From an uncultured Acetatifactor sp. (GTDB taxonomy: Bacteria > Bacillota > Clostridia > Lachnospirales > Lachnospiraceae), in the NCBI GenBank assembly GCA_910584435.1, contig CAJUAP010000041.1, forward strand, positions 1-34,838: a stretch of 34,838 nt of DNA, written 5' to 3'. A program made the position numbers and the translations under genes. This document shows, piece by piece, positions 23,538 through 32,700 of this stretch (position 1 is its first letter; the number at the start of each line of letters is the position of its first letter). A model generated the notes under the pieces. The model was not told the DNA's origin, did no database searches, and saw only the letters and a list, made by a program, of their open reading frames with translations.

Positions 23538-25856
23538 ATGAAGGACAAGTTACTGAGAGAAATTCTGCAGCCGGATACGGAGTTTACGCCGATTCCCTTC
23601 TGGTTCTTCAATGATGCCTTTGAGGAAGAAAAGGTGAAGAATCAGCTTGCGGACTATGTGGAAAAGGGAGTAAACGGAATTGTGCTCCACCCCAGAATCG
23701 GTGTGCCGAAGGAAATGCCCTATTTGTCTGAAAGCTATTTTGGGGCAGTGCGGTTTATTGTGAAGACAGCGGCAGAGCTTGGGATGAAGGTGGTGCTGTA
23801 TGATGAGGGGATGTATCCGTCCGGCTCCGCACACGGTATGGTGGTGGAGGCGGATCCGGAGTATGCCGCTAAGGGGATTGTGCTGCTGGAAGAAGAGGCA
23901 GCAAAGGAAAAGCTGGCAGCGGAGGAGAATGCCAGGGTGATTGCTGCATTGCCGGATGGAAGGCAGATTGTCTACGGTTTCAGCGGCGGAACCATTCGGG
24001 GGATTCACTTCGGAGAAGACGACGGGCAGCCGGGAGCGCCCAAGGCGGCGGACATCCTGAATCCTGATGCGGTGGATGAATTTATACGCCTGACACATGA
24101 TAAGTATTATGAGGAACTGAAAGAGTATTTCGGCACCACAGTGATTGCATTTTTTACCGATGAACCCAGCGCATTGGGAAGGAATTCGGGAAGGTACCGG
24201 CCATGGGCTGCAGGTATGGAAGATGAGATTACGGCAGCGGGAGGTAAGCCGGAAGAGCTGGAAGGTTTGTTTATCAAAACAGGCAGAACAGTTGAGGGCA
24301 GAGAGGATATTGCGGAGCATGTGGAGAATTTTACGGTCAATTTGTACCATCAGCTGATAAAGAAGAAGCTCAGGGAGGTATTCTATGCAAGGCTTTCCGG
24401 CTGGTGTGAGAAGCATGGTATTGCACTCATGGGGCATCCTGCAGAGAGCAATGATATTGAGGAAGAGCTGTATTTCCATATTCCCGGACAGGATTTGATT
24501 ATGAGAAGGGTAGCGCCGGAGACGGGGGGGCTTATGGAATTTGATTCCGTACAGGCAAAGCTTTCTGCGGATATTGCAAGGCATCTGGGGAGGCGGAGGA
24601 ATGCCAATGAATGTTTCGGCGTGTGTTATCGGAATCAGATTCCATGGTATATGACGGCAGGGGACATGAAATGGTATATTGACTGGCTGGGTCTGCGAGG
24701 GGTGAACCTGTATGTACCCCATGCTTTTTATTATAGTGTGGAGGGAGAACGGAAGGGAGAGCGTCCGCCGGATGTGGGACCCAACAATATCTGGTGGAGG
24801 CATTACCGCAGGTTCTCCGATTATATGAAGAGATTGTCATTCCTGATGACGGATTCCGTAAACGGCGCTGAATTTGCGGTGCTTTGCGACAATAACCGGG
24901 CGCCTTATGAGGAGATTGTCTGTTTGTATGAGAATCAGATAGAGTTCAATTATCTGCCGGCGGCATTGCTGGAAGAGGCAGTGGTGCAGGACGGCAGGGT
25001 ATGTATACAGGGATATGCTTATCGAGGTGTGCTGAATGTGCTGGGGCAGTCGTATGAGGACAGATTCGGCGGAAAACTGGGTGAGCTGTTGTGGAATGCT
25101 GCGGCGAAGGATGTGATGTCCGTAGTTAGTGAGAAGCTGTATTACGAAGAAAAAGGAACCGGGCCGGTCAATGAAAAGAGAATAGGTCCGGGTTTGAGAG
25201 ATGTGAAGACGGATGTCCCCTGTCCTGCCCTGCGTAAGATTGTCCTGAACAAAAACGGAGTGGATATGGTTCTCTTCGGGAATGAGGGAAATGAGCGGAT
25301 TTCTGTCAACGTGACAATACCGGGGCTGGAACTGCCGCTTTTTGTGGATCTGTGGAGAGGAATATGCTACAGAACAGAGGGGGCGGGAGAAATCTTTCAT
25401 TTGGAGCTGCAGCCAAGCGAAACGGTATTGGCAGTCTGCAATGCAGGGAGAGCAGTCCAGGGAGCGGAGAACGGCAGCATAGCGGTGGAATACCGCAGGG
25501 CAGACTGGTATCTGGCGGCGTATCCTGACTGGACGGACAGATTTGTTCCGGAGGAGAGAAGGGATAATGAGGCGGTTTATACTATGAAATATACAATGCC
25601 GCAGAGTGCACCGCAGGTATCTGAGGGCCGGACAGTTCAGAGTGATAAGGATTCTCTGCGTTTTGCTGTGAGAGGTGAAGAAATGGTGGAGTGCTTCTGT
25701 AACGGCGTATTTGTGGATGTAAGTTTCTGGGGCGAGCATCATTTTGATGTGGGAAGTTTCCTGAGAGAAGGCGAGAATGAAATCCGCCTGGTGGTTACGG
25801 GAAATGCGGCCAATATCTATGAAAATGCCGGAATTGCGTTTGGCTTGAAAAACTGA
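23538..25856 (+). CDS. GH106-like glycoside hydrolase, putative alpha-L-rhamnosidase (second paralogue)
   Basis: A 772-residue cytoplasmic protein. The ATG at 23538 follows GGAGG at a proper distance; the ATG at 23526 would place that site inside the gene. It begins IPFWFFNDAFEEEKVKNQL and VNGIVLHPRIGV, then MKVVLYDEGMYPSGSAHG, a pattern of the GH106 group as I recall it. FFTDEPS (D208, E209), MGHPAESND, NECFGV (E358) and RGVNLYVPHAF align with the same motifs in 11584-14343, but overall similarity is low. A jelly-roll-like C-terminus (VECFCNGVFVDV...FDVGSFLREGENEI) ends the protein. It is the last gene of the operon with GH42 and GH28. Substrate unproven. Confidence 0.7.
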   Translation: MKDKLLREILQPDTEFTPIPFWFFNDAFEEEKVKNQLADYVEKGVNGIVLHPRIGVPKEMPYLSESYFGAVRFIVKTAAELGMKVVLYDEGMYPSGSAHGMVVEADPEYAAKGIVLLEEEAAKEKLAAEENARVIAALPDGRQIVYGFSGGTIRGIHFGEDDGQPGAPKAADILNPDAVDEFIRLTHDKYYEELKEYFGTTVIAFFTDEPSALGRNSGRYRPWAAGMEDEITAAGGKPEELEGLFIKTGRTVEGREDIAEHVENFTVNLYHQLIKKKLREVFYARLSGWCEKHGIALMGHPAESNDIEEELYFHIPGQDLIMRRVAPETGGLMEFDSVQAKLSADIARHLGRRRNANECFGVCYRNQIPWYMTAGDMKWYIDWLGLRGVNLYVPHAFYYSVEGERKGERPPDVGPNNIWWRHYRRFSDYMKRLSFLMTDSVNGAEFAVLCDNNRAPYEEIVCLYENQIEFNYLPAALLEEAVVQDGRVCIQGYAYRGVLNVLGQSYEDRFGGKLGELLWNAAAKDVMSVVSEKLYYEEKGTGPVNEKRIGPGLRDVKTDVPCPALRKIVLNKNGVDMVLFGNEGNERISVNVTIPGLELPLFVDLWRGICYRTEGAGEIFHLELQPSETVLAVCNAGRAVQGAENGSIAVEYRRADWYLAAYPDWTDRFVPEERRDNEAVYTMKYTMPQSAPQVSEGRTVQSDKDSLRFAVRGEEMVECFCNGVFVDVSFWGEHHFDVGSFLREGENEIRLVVTGNAANIYENAGIAFGLKN

Positions 25857-25870
25857 GCTTACAGATTATA

Positions 25871-26012
25871 CGTAACAGTTCAGACAGGTCACTGAACTGT
25901 TACGAGAATGCACACAAAACGCGAAAAGAATGCGTTTTGGCGCATGCAAGTCTCGCAAAATTGCATAGAGCGCAATTTTGACTTCGCGGTAGGGGCTGTC
26001 TGAACTGTTACG
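25871..26012 (+). mobile_element. MITE-like element, full copy A, with target duplication
   Basis: The 142-bp element begins CGTAACAGTTCAGACA (25871-25886) and ends with its exact inverse TGTCTGAACTGTTACG (25997-26012). The direct repeat ATTATA flanks it on both sides (25865-25870 and 26013-26018), as expected for target duplication. Inside are hairpins AAAACGC/GCGTTTT and CAAAATTGC/GCAATTTTG, and an inner second copy of the core CTGAACTGTTACG. No coding frame exists, so mobilisation would need a transposase elsewhere. It starts 15 bp after the GH106-like stop. The rest of the 542-bp gap 25857-26398 holds a hairpin, a decayed repeat and the LRR promoter and leader. Confidence 0.85.
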
Positions 26013-26060
26013 ATTATACTGATCCGTGAGGAATTCAGCCGTCATATCATTTGATGGGCA

Positions 26061-26092
26061 GAGGGTTAGATTCCCTTATGGGGCTAACCCTC
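26061..26092 (+). other. Isolated hairpin
   Basis: GAGGGTTAG (26061-26069) pairs with CTAACCCTC (26084-26092) around a 14-base loop. There is no T-run after it on the plus strand. It could be a weak terminator for the glycosidase operon. Confidence 0.4.
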
Positions 26093-26142
26093 CTGGTCTG
26101 TCTCAATCCTGTTTGTGCCAGGACTGCTGAAGATAATGCCGG

Positions 26143-26187
26143 CGGTTCGGACAGGCCGCTGAACCGCTGCCTGAATGCACACAAAAC
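26143..26187 (+). repeat. Decayed left part of the MITE-like repeat, copy E
   Basis: CGGTTCGGACAGGCCGCTGA, then ACCGCTGC and GAATGCACACAAAAC, parallels CAGTTCAGACAGGTCACTGA and GAATGCACACAAAAC of the full copy. The match is diverged but collinear, and the rest of the element is missing. Confidence 0.6.
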
Positions 26188-26236
26188 ACAAATTACAGAT
26201 AATGACGATATTTTACATTTTATGTGAGAATTTGAA

Positions 26237-26265
26237 TTGACAAGTCATATTACATGTACTACAAT
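26237..26265 (+). promoter_or_regulatory. SigA-type promoter of the LRR gene
   Basis: TTGACA (26237-26242), 17-bp spacer, TACAAT (26260-26265). A 5' leader of about 125 nt follows. Confidence 0.78.
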
Positions 26266-26293
26266 AATATAAGATTGATATGTCCCGAGACTG

Positions 26294-26359
26294 ATGATTG
26301 CATTTCAATCATGGAATAGGGGGATTTTGTCGTCAGCATTTTTAGAAAATCTAAAAATG
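26294..26359 (+). promoter_or_regulatory. Two dyads in the LRR gene leader
   Basis: ATGATTG-N5-CAATCAT (26294-26312) carries TTCAATCATGG (26304-26314), which is found again twice in the 73-bp repeats at 29443-29588. A second perfect stem is CATTTTTAGA-AAA-TCTAAAAATG (26337-26359). They may be an operator or RNA structure affecting LRR expression. No known riboswitch is recognised. Confidence 0.5.
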
Positions 26360-26398
26360 TGGAAAAATATTATTCAAAAAGTAAAAGGAGAATGAAGT

Positions 26399-27271
26399 AT
26401 GGGAGCTTATTGGCGCGATGGGAGAGGAAGGTATGATACGGAGGATAGCTATGATAATTTTCCCCAATACCTGGATGATAAGAATCTGAAAGTGTTCACC
26501 AGCTCAGACCGCATGTGGACCTATCGAATGAATGGGGATGGAATTGAGTTGTTAAGATATAATGACAGGCAGATTCATATTAAGGTGCCATCTGTGGTAG
26601 ACGGCAGGAAGGTAAATTCACTTTCCTACACTTTTGATGGTTTTCATGAGTTGAAAAGCGTAGAGATACCGGATGGGGTGACATCAATGGTAGGCGCCTT
26701 TTTCGGATGTACGGGCCTGGAGGAGGCGCATATGCCGGATGGGGTGAAGGATCTGTCCCATGCTTTTGAAAGCTGTTTTTCACTGAAGGATCTATGGATT
26801 CCTGACAGTGTAACAAATTTTTCCTACGCGTTTTCGGAAGCAGCTCTGGAGAGCATTGCATTTCCGCAGGGAGCATTGGAGATTCAGGCTGCGTTTTCTG
26901 CCAGCTTATGTCTGAAACGGGCAATCATACCTAAAACGATTCAGAAGTCATATGAAGCTTTCTGCACTTGTGAAAACTTGGAGTATGTTGAATTGGAAGA
27001 GGGAATCCAGGCGCTGGGGGATTATATGTTCTTCGACTGCCATGCTTTGAAAGAGCTGAAAATTCCGAAAAGTGTGAAGAAAATCGGTCAGCAGGCGGTG
27101 GGAATTTATGATGTGCTGGAACCTGGTGTGGAAGGTTATGGACCTGGTCCTGTATTCAGGGTAGCGGGGCAGGCGCCTGTTCCTTCTTTCCGGATCGTCG
27201 GTGTACGTGGGACGGTCGCAGAGAGATATGCAAGGAGAGAGGGAATTCCTTTTGTAGAGGCAGAGGAATAA
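26399..27271 (+). CDS. BspA-type leucine-rich-repeat protein
   Basis: The 290-residue protein has six or so LRR_5-type units of about 22 residues (for example LKSVEIPDGVTSMVGAFFGCTGL, LKDLWIPDSVTNFSYAFS, LKELKIPKSVKKIGQQAV). These fold into a solenoid that usually mediates protein contacts. There is no signal peptide or membrane helix. The ending GTVAERYARREGIPFVEAEE is typical of the closing unit of such proteins in gut Firmicutes. ATG 26399 has AAAGGAG at 26384-26390. It converges on the sensor kinase gene with 15 bp between stops and shares a dyad with the surface-protein region, so the nearby two-component system may control it. Confidence 0.88.
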   Translation: MGAYWRDGRGRYDTEDSYDNFPQYLDDKNLKVFTSSDRMWTYRMNGDGIELLRYNDRQIHIKVPSVVDGRKVNSLSYTFDGFHELKSVEIPDGVTSMVGAFFGCTGLEEAHMPDGVKDLSHAFESCFSLKDLWIPDSVTNFSYAFSEAALESIAFPQGALEIQAAFSASLCLKRAIIPKTIQKSYEAFCTCENLEYVELEEGIQALGDYMFFDCHALKELKIPKSVKKIGQQAVGIYDVLEPGVEGYGPGPVFRVAGQAPVPSFRIVGVRGTVAERYARREGIPFVEAEE

Positions 27272-27286
27272 GAAACGGAATGATGA

Positions 27287-28648
27287 TTATTCAGGAGGGC
27301 GGATAGCTTCCTGAGGCGCGGATATGTGCAGCAGAACGGAGACGCAAAAGATTCCATCTGCTGTTTCTGTCCGCATCATTCCCTGATACCGCGATGTGAT
27401 ATGCCGCACGGATGCCAGACCGATTCCAGGTTCTTCATGTTTTGTGGAGAGGTAACTTCCATTTTCGCAGGAGATTAATTCCCCTTCAAAGGTGTTATCC
27501 ACCGTGAGAATCAGAGAATCGTTGGTTAGTCTTCCCCGGAAAACGATATTACGGTTTCCGCTTTTCTGCATGGAACAGGCATCCAGCGCGTTTTCCAGCA
27601 GATTTCCCAGAATCACCGCCAGATCATGTTCTGCGATCTGAAGTGTCTCAGGAATGTCTGCATATGCGGTAAAGCTGATGCGGCTGCGCTGGGCCTGCCG
27701 GGAAAAATACTGCAGCAGAAGATTGACAGTACTGTTACGGCAGAAGGTTACGGGAGTGTCATCGGGAAGAGACTTTTTGTAATTTGTCAGGTATATCTTC
27801 AGCTGTTCAGTTTTGTTCTCGTTCAGCAGTCCTGTCATGACGGTGATGTGATGTCTCAGGTCATGTCGTGCCTGCCGGGTTTCCGTAATTTTGTCCTGCA
27901 GGTTCTTATACTGCAGTGTCTCAAGGGTAAGGATGTGATTCTGCTTTTCCAGGCTGATGTTTTTGTAATATTCGTTCATCAGTTTCGTAATCATATGGTA
28001 GATCAGGAAAGCGCCTACATTGATGGCCATCAGAAAAAGTGTGTGGGCGGGCTGCAGCGCAATTTCCAGTCCGGTTACTGCATGATTGCCGTAGAGATGG
28101 TAAAACCACAGCAGATAGAAGGTGGCAGGAATCAGCCAGAGATATCGCCATGCAGAAATATTCGTATCCTTTTCAATCATATCCGCGTAATATTTCCGAA
28201 AGTAGAAAAAAAGCGGCGTTATTATAAACAGTTGAACCACTGCCATGACCAGGGAGAAAGACCAGCGGTACTGCTGTAGTGCCAATGTGGGAAACAGCTG
28301 CCCTTCCAGGCACTTGGAACAGACAACTGTCAAATCTGCGATATTGGAAAGCATGAGCAATGTAAAAAGGATTTTGCCCGGATGGGCTTTGATGGCCCAA
28401 AAGTAAAAAATGAAATAGACGGCAGTACTGAGTGCACTGAGGATTCCTTTTCCCGGACGGGGGGAAAATGCTGCAGATAATCCAAGCATTATCTGCAGGA
28501 AAACCGCCAATGCGGTCAGCATGACGGTTCTGGATCTGGAATAGCGGAGGTTATTTCGGAACGGATAGAGCGCAGGTCCTAAGTAGGGCAGAAAATTTAA
28601 TGTGGAATACACGATAATTTCCGTAATTCTGCCGAAAAAATGATACAT
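27287..28648 (-). CDS. Sensor histidine kinase, AgrC-like (six-TM plus GHKL)
   Basis: A 453-residue membrane kinase. Residues 1 to about 220 form six or seven hydrophobic helices, as in quorum-sensing kinases of the HPK10 family. The phosphorylated His is H262 in RQARHDLRHHI. The GHKL domain shows the N-box LLENALDAC and a G-box GIGLASVRHI. The start overlaps the stop of the regulator by one base (TAATG), so the pair is co-translated. No peptide precursor gene was found nearby, so whether it senses a peptide is open. Confidence 0.93.
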   Translation of the reverse strand: MYHFFGRITEIIVYSTLNFLPYLGPALYPFRNNLRYSRSRTVMLTALAVFLQIMLGLSAAFSPRPGKGILSALSTAVYFIFYFWAIKAHPGKILFTLLMLSNIADLTVVCSKCLEGQLFPTLALQQYRWSFSLVMAVVQLFIITPLFFYFRKYYADMIEKDTNISAWRYLWLIPATFYLLWFYHLYGNHAVTGLEIALQPAHTLFLMAINVGAFLIYHMITKLMNEYYKNISLEKQNHILTLETLQYKNLQDKITETRQARHDLRHHITVMTGLLNENKTEQLKIYLTNYKKSLPDDTPVTFCRNSTVNLLLQYFSRQAQRSRISFTAYADIPETLQIAEHDLAVILGNLLENALDACSMQKSGNRNIVFRGRLTNDSLILTVDNTFEGELISCENGSYLSTKHEEPGIGLASVRHITSRYQGMMRTETADGIFCVSVLLHISAPQEAIRPPE

Positions 28649-29373
28649 TATTTCCGCATCTCCTTTCTCGTCTGCTCAAACAGAAAAAGCGCATAGGCGT
28701 TTTGGATCTCTTTTTCCTTTCTGCGGCTGATATATAAGGTTTCTCCGCTGCTCAGGGTAATGATATTTTCATGCAATGATGATATCTCATAAAAATTTAC
28801 GATAATTCCCTTATAACAACAGTGGAAGAAGGAATTCTGACACAGCAGATTTTCAAATTCCAGATGTGAGATGCGGGTTCTGACTGCATCCCCTTTTTTG
28901 TTGTGGATTGTCACAATGTGGTTATGGTACTCTGTATAGAGGATATTCCGCAGAATGACCTTTTTCCCGTCGGGCAGTGTGACGAAGCGGCTGAACTCAC
29001 ATGCTTCCAGATCCAGCCGTTCCAGCATTTTCAGTATATTGTCTTCCGAGATAGGTTTGCGCATGTAATAATGTGCATGTACCTCGTAGCTCTCACTGGC
29101 AAAATCGTTGCCGGAGGTGCAGAAGACCAGCCGTACATCTTCGTCCTGTTTCCGTATTTTCCGGGCGGCATCAATGCCCTGTATCCCATCCATGTAGATA
29201 TCCAGTAAAATAAGCTCGTATCTGCCGGCGGTCCACATTGCGAGAAGTTCTTCAGCGTTGTGAAAAGTGTCGATTAAATTGTCATAATAGCCCAGAGAGG
29301 AAAGTCCGTGTTTCGTCATTTCTGACAGTCTGCGGAGATCTTGTGGGTCATCGTCTGTAATGGCAATTCTCAT
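28648..29373 (-). CDS. LytTR-family response regulator
   Basis: The receiver domain (residues 1 to about 120) has acidic pocket D7-D8, phospho-acceptor D58 in LLDIYMDG, and the conserved Lys in YYMRKPI. The C-terminal LytTR DNA-binding domain spans about 130-235 (VTLPDGKKVILRNILYTEYHNHIVTIH ... ISRRKEKEIQNAY). LytTR regulators bind paired short direct repeats ahead of promoters for surface, toxin or peptide genes. The gene is divergent from the giant surface-protein gene, with the 73-bp duplication between them. The partner kinase follows immediately. Confidence 0.94.
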   Translation of the reverse strand: MRIAITDDDPQDLRRLSEMTKHGLSSLGYYDNLIDTFHNAEELLAMWTAGRYELILLDIYMDGIQGIDAARKIRKQDEDVRLVFCTSGNDFASESYEVHAHYYMRKPISEDNILKMLERLDLEACEFSRFVTLPDGKKVILRNILYTEYHNHIVTIHNKKGDAVRTRISHLEFENLLCQNSFFHCCYKGIIVNFYEISSLHENIITLSSGETLYISRRKEKEIQNAYALFLFEQTRKEMRK

Positions 29374-29434
29374 AGATTTTCCCTAAACTTGAAGCAGTAA
29401 AATAGTAATGAAATCAGTAGTTGTTTACTCAAAG

Positions 29435-29440
29435 ATTATA
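29435..29440 (-). promoter_or_regulatory. Candidate -10 box for the regulator-kinase operon
   Basis: On the minus strand TATAAT lies 62 bp upstream of the regulator start, with another TATAAT at 29446-29451. No good -35 is visible, which fits an activated promoter. The box is inside the perfect inverted repeat ATACCATGATT-N7-AATCATGGTAT (29438-29466). Confidence 0.45.
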
Positions 29441-29442
29441 CC

Positions 29443-29588
29443 ATGATTATAGTTCAATCATGGTATGGATGGCCATCCGGCCGCTTCCTGGCTTGAATAT
29501 GGTCTCATTGTATCAATGATTATAGTTCAATCATGGTATGGATGGCCATCCGGCCGTCTCCTAGCTTGAATATGGTTTTATTATACCA
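29443..29588 (+). repeat. Two tandem 73-bp direct repeats between regulator and surface-protein genes
   Basis: Units 29443-29515 and 29516-29588 are 66/73 identical, and all seven differences are transitions. Each unit holds ATGATT-N7-AATCAT and the 12-bp palindrome GGATGGCCATCC. Around unit one the dyad extends to 11-bp arms (29438-29466). The end of unit two forms ATATGGT/ACCATAT with the flank. This is likely a duplicated operator region for the divergent genes. With the other elements listed it accounts for the 370-bp gap 29374-29743. Confidence 0.9.
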
Positions 29589-29632
29589 TATGGACGAATG
29601 GGAAAGCAATCAATTTATGGGATTTTAAACCG

Positions 29633-29663
29633 CCGCTTGAGTTGCAAAATTACCGCTTGAGTT
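29633..29663 (+). promoter_or_regulatory. Direct repeats CCGCTTGAGTT, 20-bp period, before the surface-protein promoter
   Basis: CCGCTTGAGTT occurs at 29633-29643 and 29653-29663, ending eight bases before the -35 box. Two half-sites about two helical turns apart next to -35 is how LytTR regulators such as AgrA and ComE activate. The match to a LytTR consensus is only partial. Confidence 0.5.
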
Positions 29664-29670
29664 ACCTGCC

Positions 29671-29699
29671 TTGCTTCAGAGTTTTTCAACAGATATAAT
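29671..29699 (+). promoter_or_regulatory. Promoter of the surface-protein gene
   Basis: TTGCTT (29671-29676), 17-bp spacer, TATAAT (29694-29699). The weak -35 next to direct repeats suggests activation. Confidence 0.65.
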
Positions 29700-29743
29700 T
29701 TAAGATGTGGACCGGAATCAATGGAAAGGCAGGAATGGGAAGT

Positions 29744-32700
29744 ATGAAGGGAAGATATTATAGACATGTGATGCGTCTGATTACAGCGGGGGTAATGGCA
29801 TTGTCGGTATTGTCTCCGGTGGAAGTGGCTGTTGCGGCTTCTATGGACAGGGGAGATGTGATACAAGAGACACTGCCGGGAGCAGATGAGGAACTGTCAG
29901 CAGAAGGAAGGGGCGTAGGAGAGGCAGTTCCAGAAGGAGCGGCTTTGTCTGGAATGAATTTTTCAGGAACGGGGGCAGAAGGAGCGGTTTCACCGGGAAC
30001 GGATTTTTCAGGAACGGGGGCAGAAGGAGCGGTTCAGAATGGGCCGCCTCAGAACGGAGAACTTCTGGAGGGAGTACCTCAGGAGGAAACATCTCAGGAA
30101 GGAATATCTCAGGAGGGGATAATTCAGGAAGGGAATCCACAGGGAGAAGTGTCTCAGAACGGCGTATCCCACGAGGGAATACCGCAGGAAGAAGTGTTTT
30201 GGAATGGAGCATCCCAAGAGGGAACACTTCAGAATGGGAATCTGCAGGAAGGTATACCCCAGGCCGGAACATTACAGGAAGGGGCAGCAGCCAATGGGGA
30301 ACTGCCGGGAGCAGCGTTAGCGGCACTGGCTCCTGAGGAAAGAAGTTCCGGAGAAGTGACATATGAAATCAGACAAGATTATGTATACAGTATATATGCC
30401 AATGGCCAGCCGCTGCTTATTGCTGCCTCCGAGGAAGCCGGTTATGCAGAGCTGTATATTGATGCCAACAGAAACGGCATTGGTGAACCGGGGGAGGAGA
30501 TAACTTATCTCAGAGGCAGCGGCGAAAATGGGGGTATATTCTATAGAGAAGGAGCAGGATATTTCCTTTGTAATACCGCTGTTTACGGCGGCGCAAAAGA
30601 AGGCGACTGCCAATATGATACCTGTGTCACCCTTACGGGTCCGGCCGAGAACAAAACCGTTGATGCAATTTATGGCGGCAATGCAAGCGGAACCCTCAGC
30701 GGAAATGCCTGTGTGAATATCACAGGGGGCAATGTCAGAATAGTGTTTGGAGGCAATGCGGGCGGAATCTTGACAGGGGATACTTGCGTGAAGATGTCAG
30801 GCGGAATCGCAGAATTCGTTTTTGGAGGGGGAGATGGGGGCGAGACCAATGGAAATACATCCGTTGAAGTGACCGGAGGCTGTATTACGAATAGAATCGT
30901 GGGAGGAAACGGTACCGGACAGATTAATGGAAGTACCTTCGTTTCTGTGGAAAATGCACAGGTGGGATATGTATTTGGCGGCAACGAAGTGTCAGGGATA
31001 GTTACCGGGGATACAAACCTGGTTTTCGGGGATAAGACCCTGGCTACAGGCTGGATCTATGGCGGCGGCGCAGGGTATAGCAATGATGTCATAACGGAAG
31101 TGGCCGGAAGTACCAATATCACTATCAATGGCGGTGAGTTTCAGCAGAATATCTATGGAGGCGGCGGCTGGAGAGGCGCAGCTGTGGGTGCAAGCAATAT
31201 CGTGATAAACGGAGGATCTGTTCCTTATGATGTCTACGGCGGCGGTGAAGAACAATCTTATGTGGCTGGAAAAGCATCCATTACGGTAAATGGCGGAGAC
31301 GTGAACAGAATCTATGCTTCCGGTGCCGGTTTTAATAATACGGCTGCAGAAGTGGGGGAAGCGGCAATCTGCCTGAATGGCGGAAAGGTTGACTGGTTCA
31401 GCGCTCTGACTTTGGAAGAAAACGATAAAGTATTGATAAATGGCGGGTTGTCTTTTGAACTGTCCGGTGACAGTTTTTCGGATATTACATGTTGGTTCGG
31501 TTTTTCCGGACACTCGGTAAGCCTGAATGATGTGAATGTGGCATTCCGGAATGCAGCTGTGGATACGTGCATGTTTTATGCATCGGTGAGGGGAAGTATG
31601 TCGCTTTCCTTTGATAATGCTTATGTCAAAAGTCTGTATCTGGCTGGGAATGTACTCAGGGACGCAGAGGAAGCAGCGCTTTCCTATGTCAACTGCGGTT
31701 CTGAGGAGAAAAGTTGGAGGGAGCAACCGAGCCTTACGGGTTCTCATCTGGATGGAAATAAATTTACCACCATTCTGATGAAGGACAGTTATATGAATTT
31801 TAAAGATGACAGTTTTACCACAATGGACAACACTTTGAGGGCTTGTACGGAAAAGCTGATTGTGGACGGGGGGGCGCTGCGGGTCATTGGGTTAATGATC
31901 TCTGATATGCCGCCCACGGAATTCAGGAATGTGCCGCTGCTTCTCCGCTCAGGCAGCAGCGAGGCCATTCATTTTGATGAAATACCGGTGGGAAACGCTA
32001 GAATTCAGTGGATGAATGATGACGGAACGGTTCCTGCGGATAAAAAAGATAGGGTGATTGCGGAAGCACCGACAGAGGCACCCAACAGGCTTTTTGCATC
32101 AGGATATCCGGATTATGTGCTAAAGACCGTTTCCGTCGCAAGGGGCGTTTCGGAAGGCGGTATCATGTGGTGGGGAAAAGGGTGGTGTGCGGGAACTTCT
32201 GAGCAGCTCTGCAACTGCCAGCTGGTAACATCCTGTTTGGAGACAGAAGTATTTCCTCTGGCAGAGGGAGATGATGGGACAATTGCAGTCTTGAGGGATG
32301 TACAGACAGGCAGCACGGCTTATTCACAAAACTGTGAGGTAGTTGAGCATGAGGGAACTGCCGTTGCCGTTGCTTATTCCCTGATTTCGGAGGGCACCAC
32401 CGCACCGGGAGCTGCCATTGATGGTGACCAGCTGACAGTCCGGGGGACAGGCAGGGTTCATGTCCAAACCACGCAGTATCTGAATGGGAAAAATATTGCA
32501 TATGACAGCTATATACAGTTTCTGGAAGTTCCGGACAGTGACAGTTTCACTTATACAGAGGGGCTGGCAGAGGAGCTTTCTCTGTCCTTTGGCGGAACGA
32601 ATGCCGAAACCGTTACCAATTATGCGATGCTGTGGAGCAATACAGAACATCAATTTGTGAGTCAAACCGATTACTCTGTGACGCTGGAGGAAGAAACTGT

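Noticed and set aside
23550..24803. A 417-codon minus-strand frame opposite the GH106-like gene
   Set aside because: Long because of the codon bias of the true gene. The product is rich in His, Cys and Pro, as expected of a shadow frame.
27626..28279. A 217-codon plus-strand frame opposite the histidine kinase
   Set aside because: It is a shadow of a clear GHKL kinase and has no domain of its own.
29443..29588. Possible CRISPR array
   Set aside because: Only two directly abutting 73-bp units, no unique spacers and no cas gene.
29841..30362. Minus-strand frame with Leu/Pro repeats
   Set aside because: It mirrors the QEG repeats of the surface protein on the plus strand, which has a signal peptide, a promoter and an open frame of 1698 codons.
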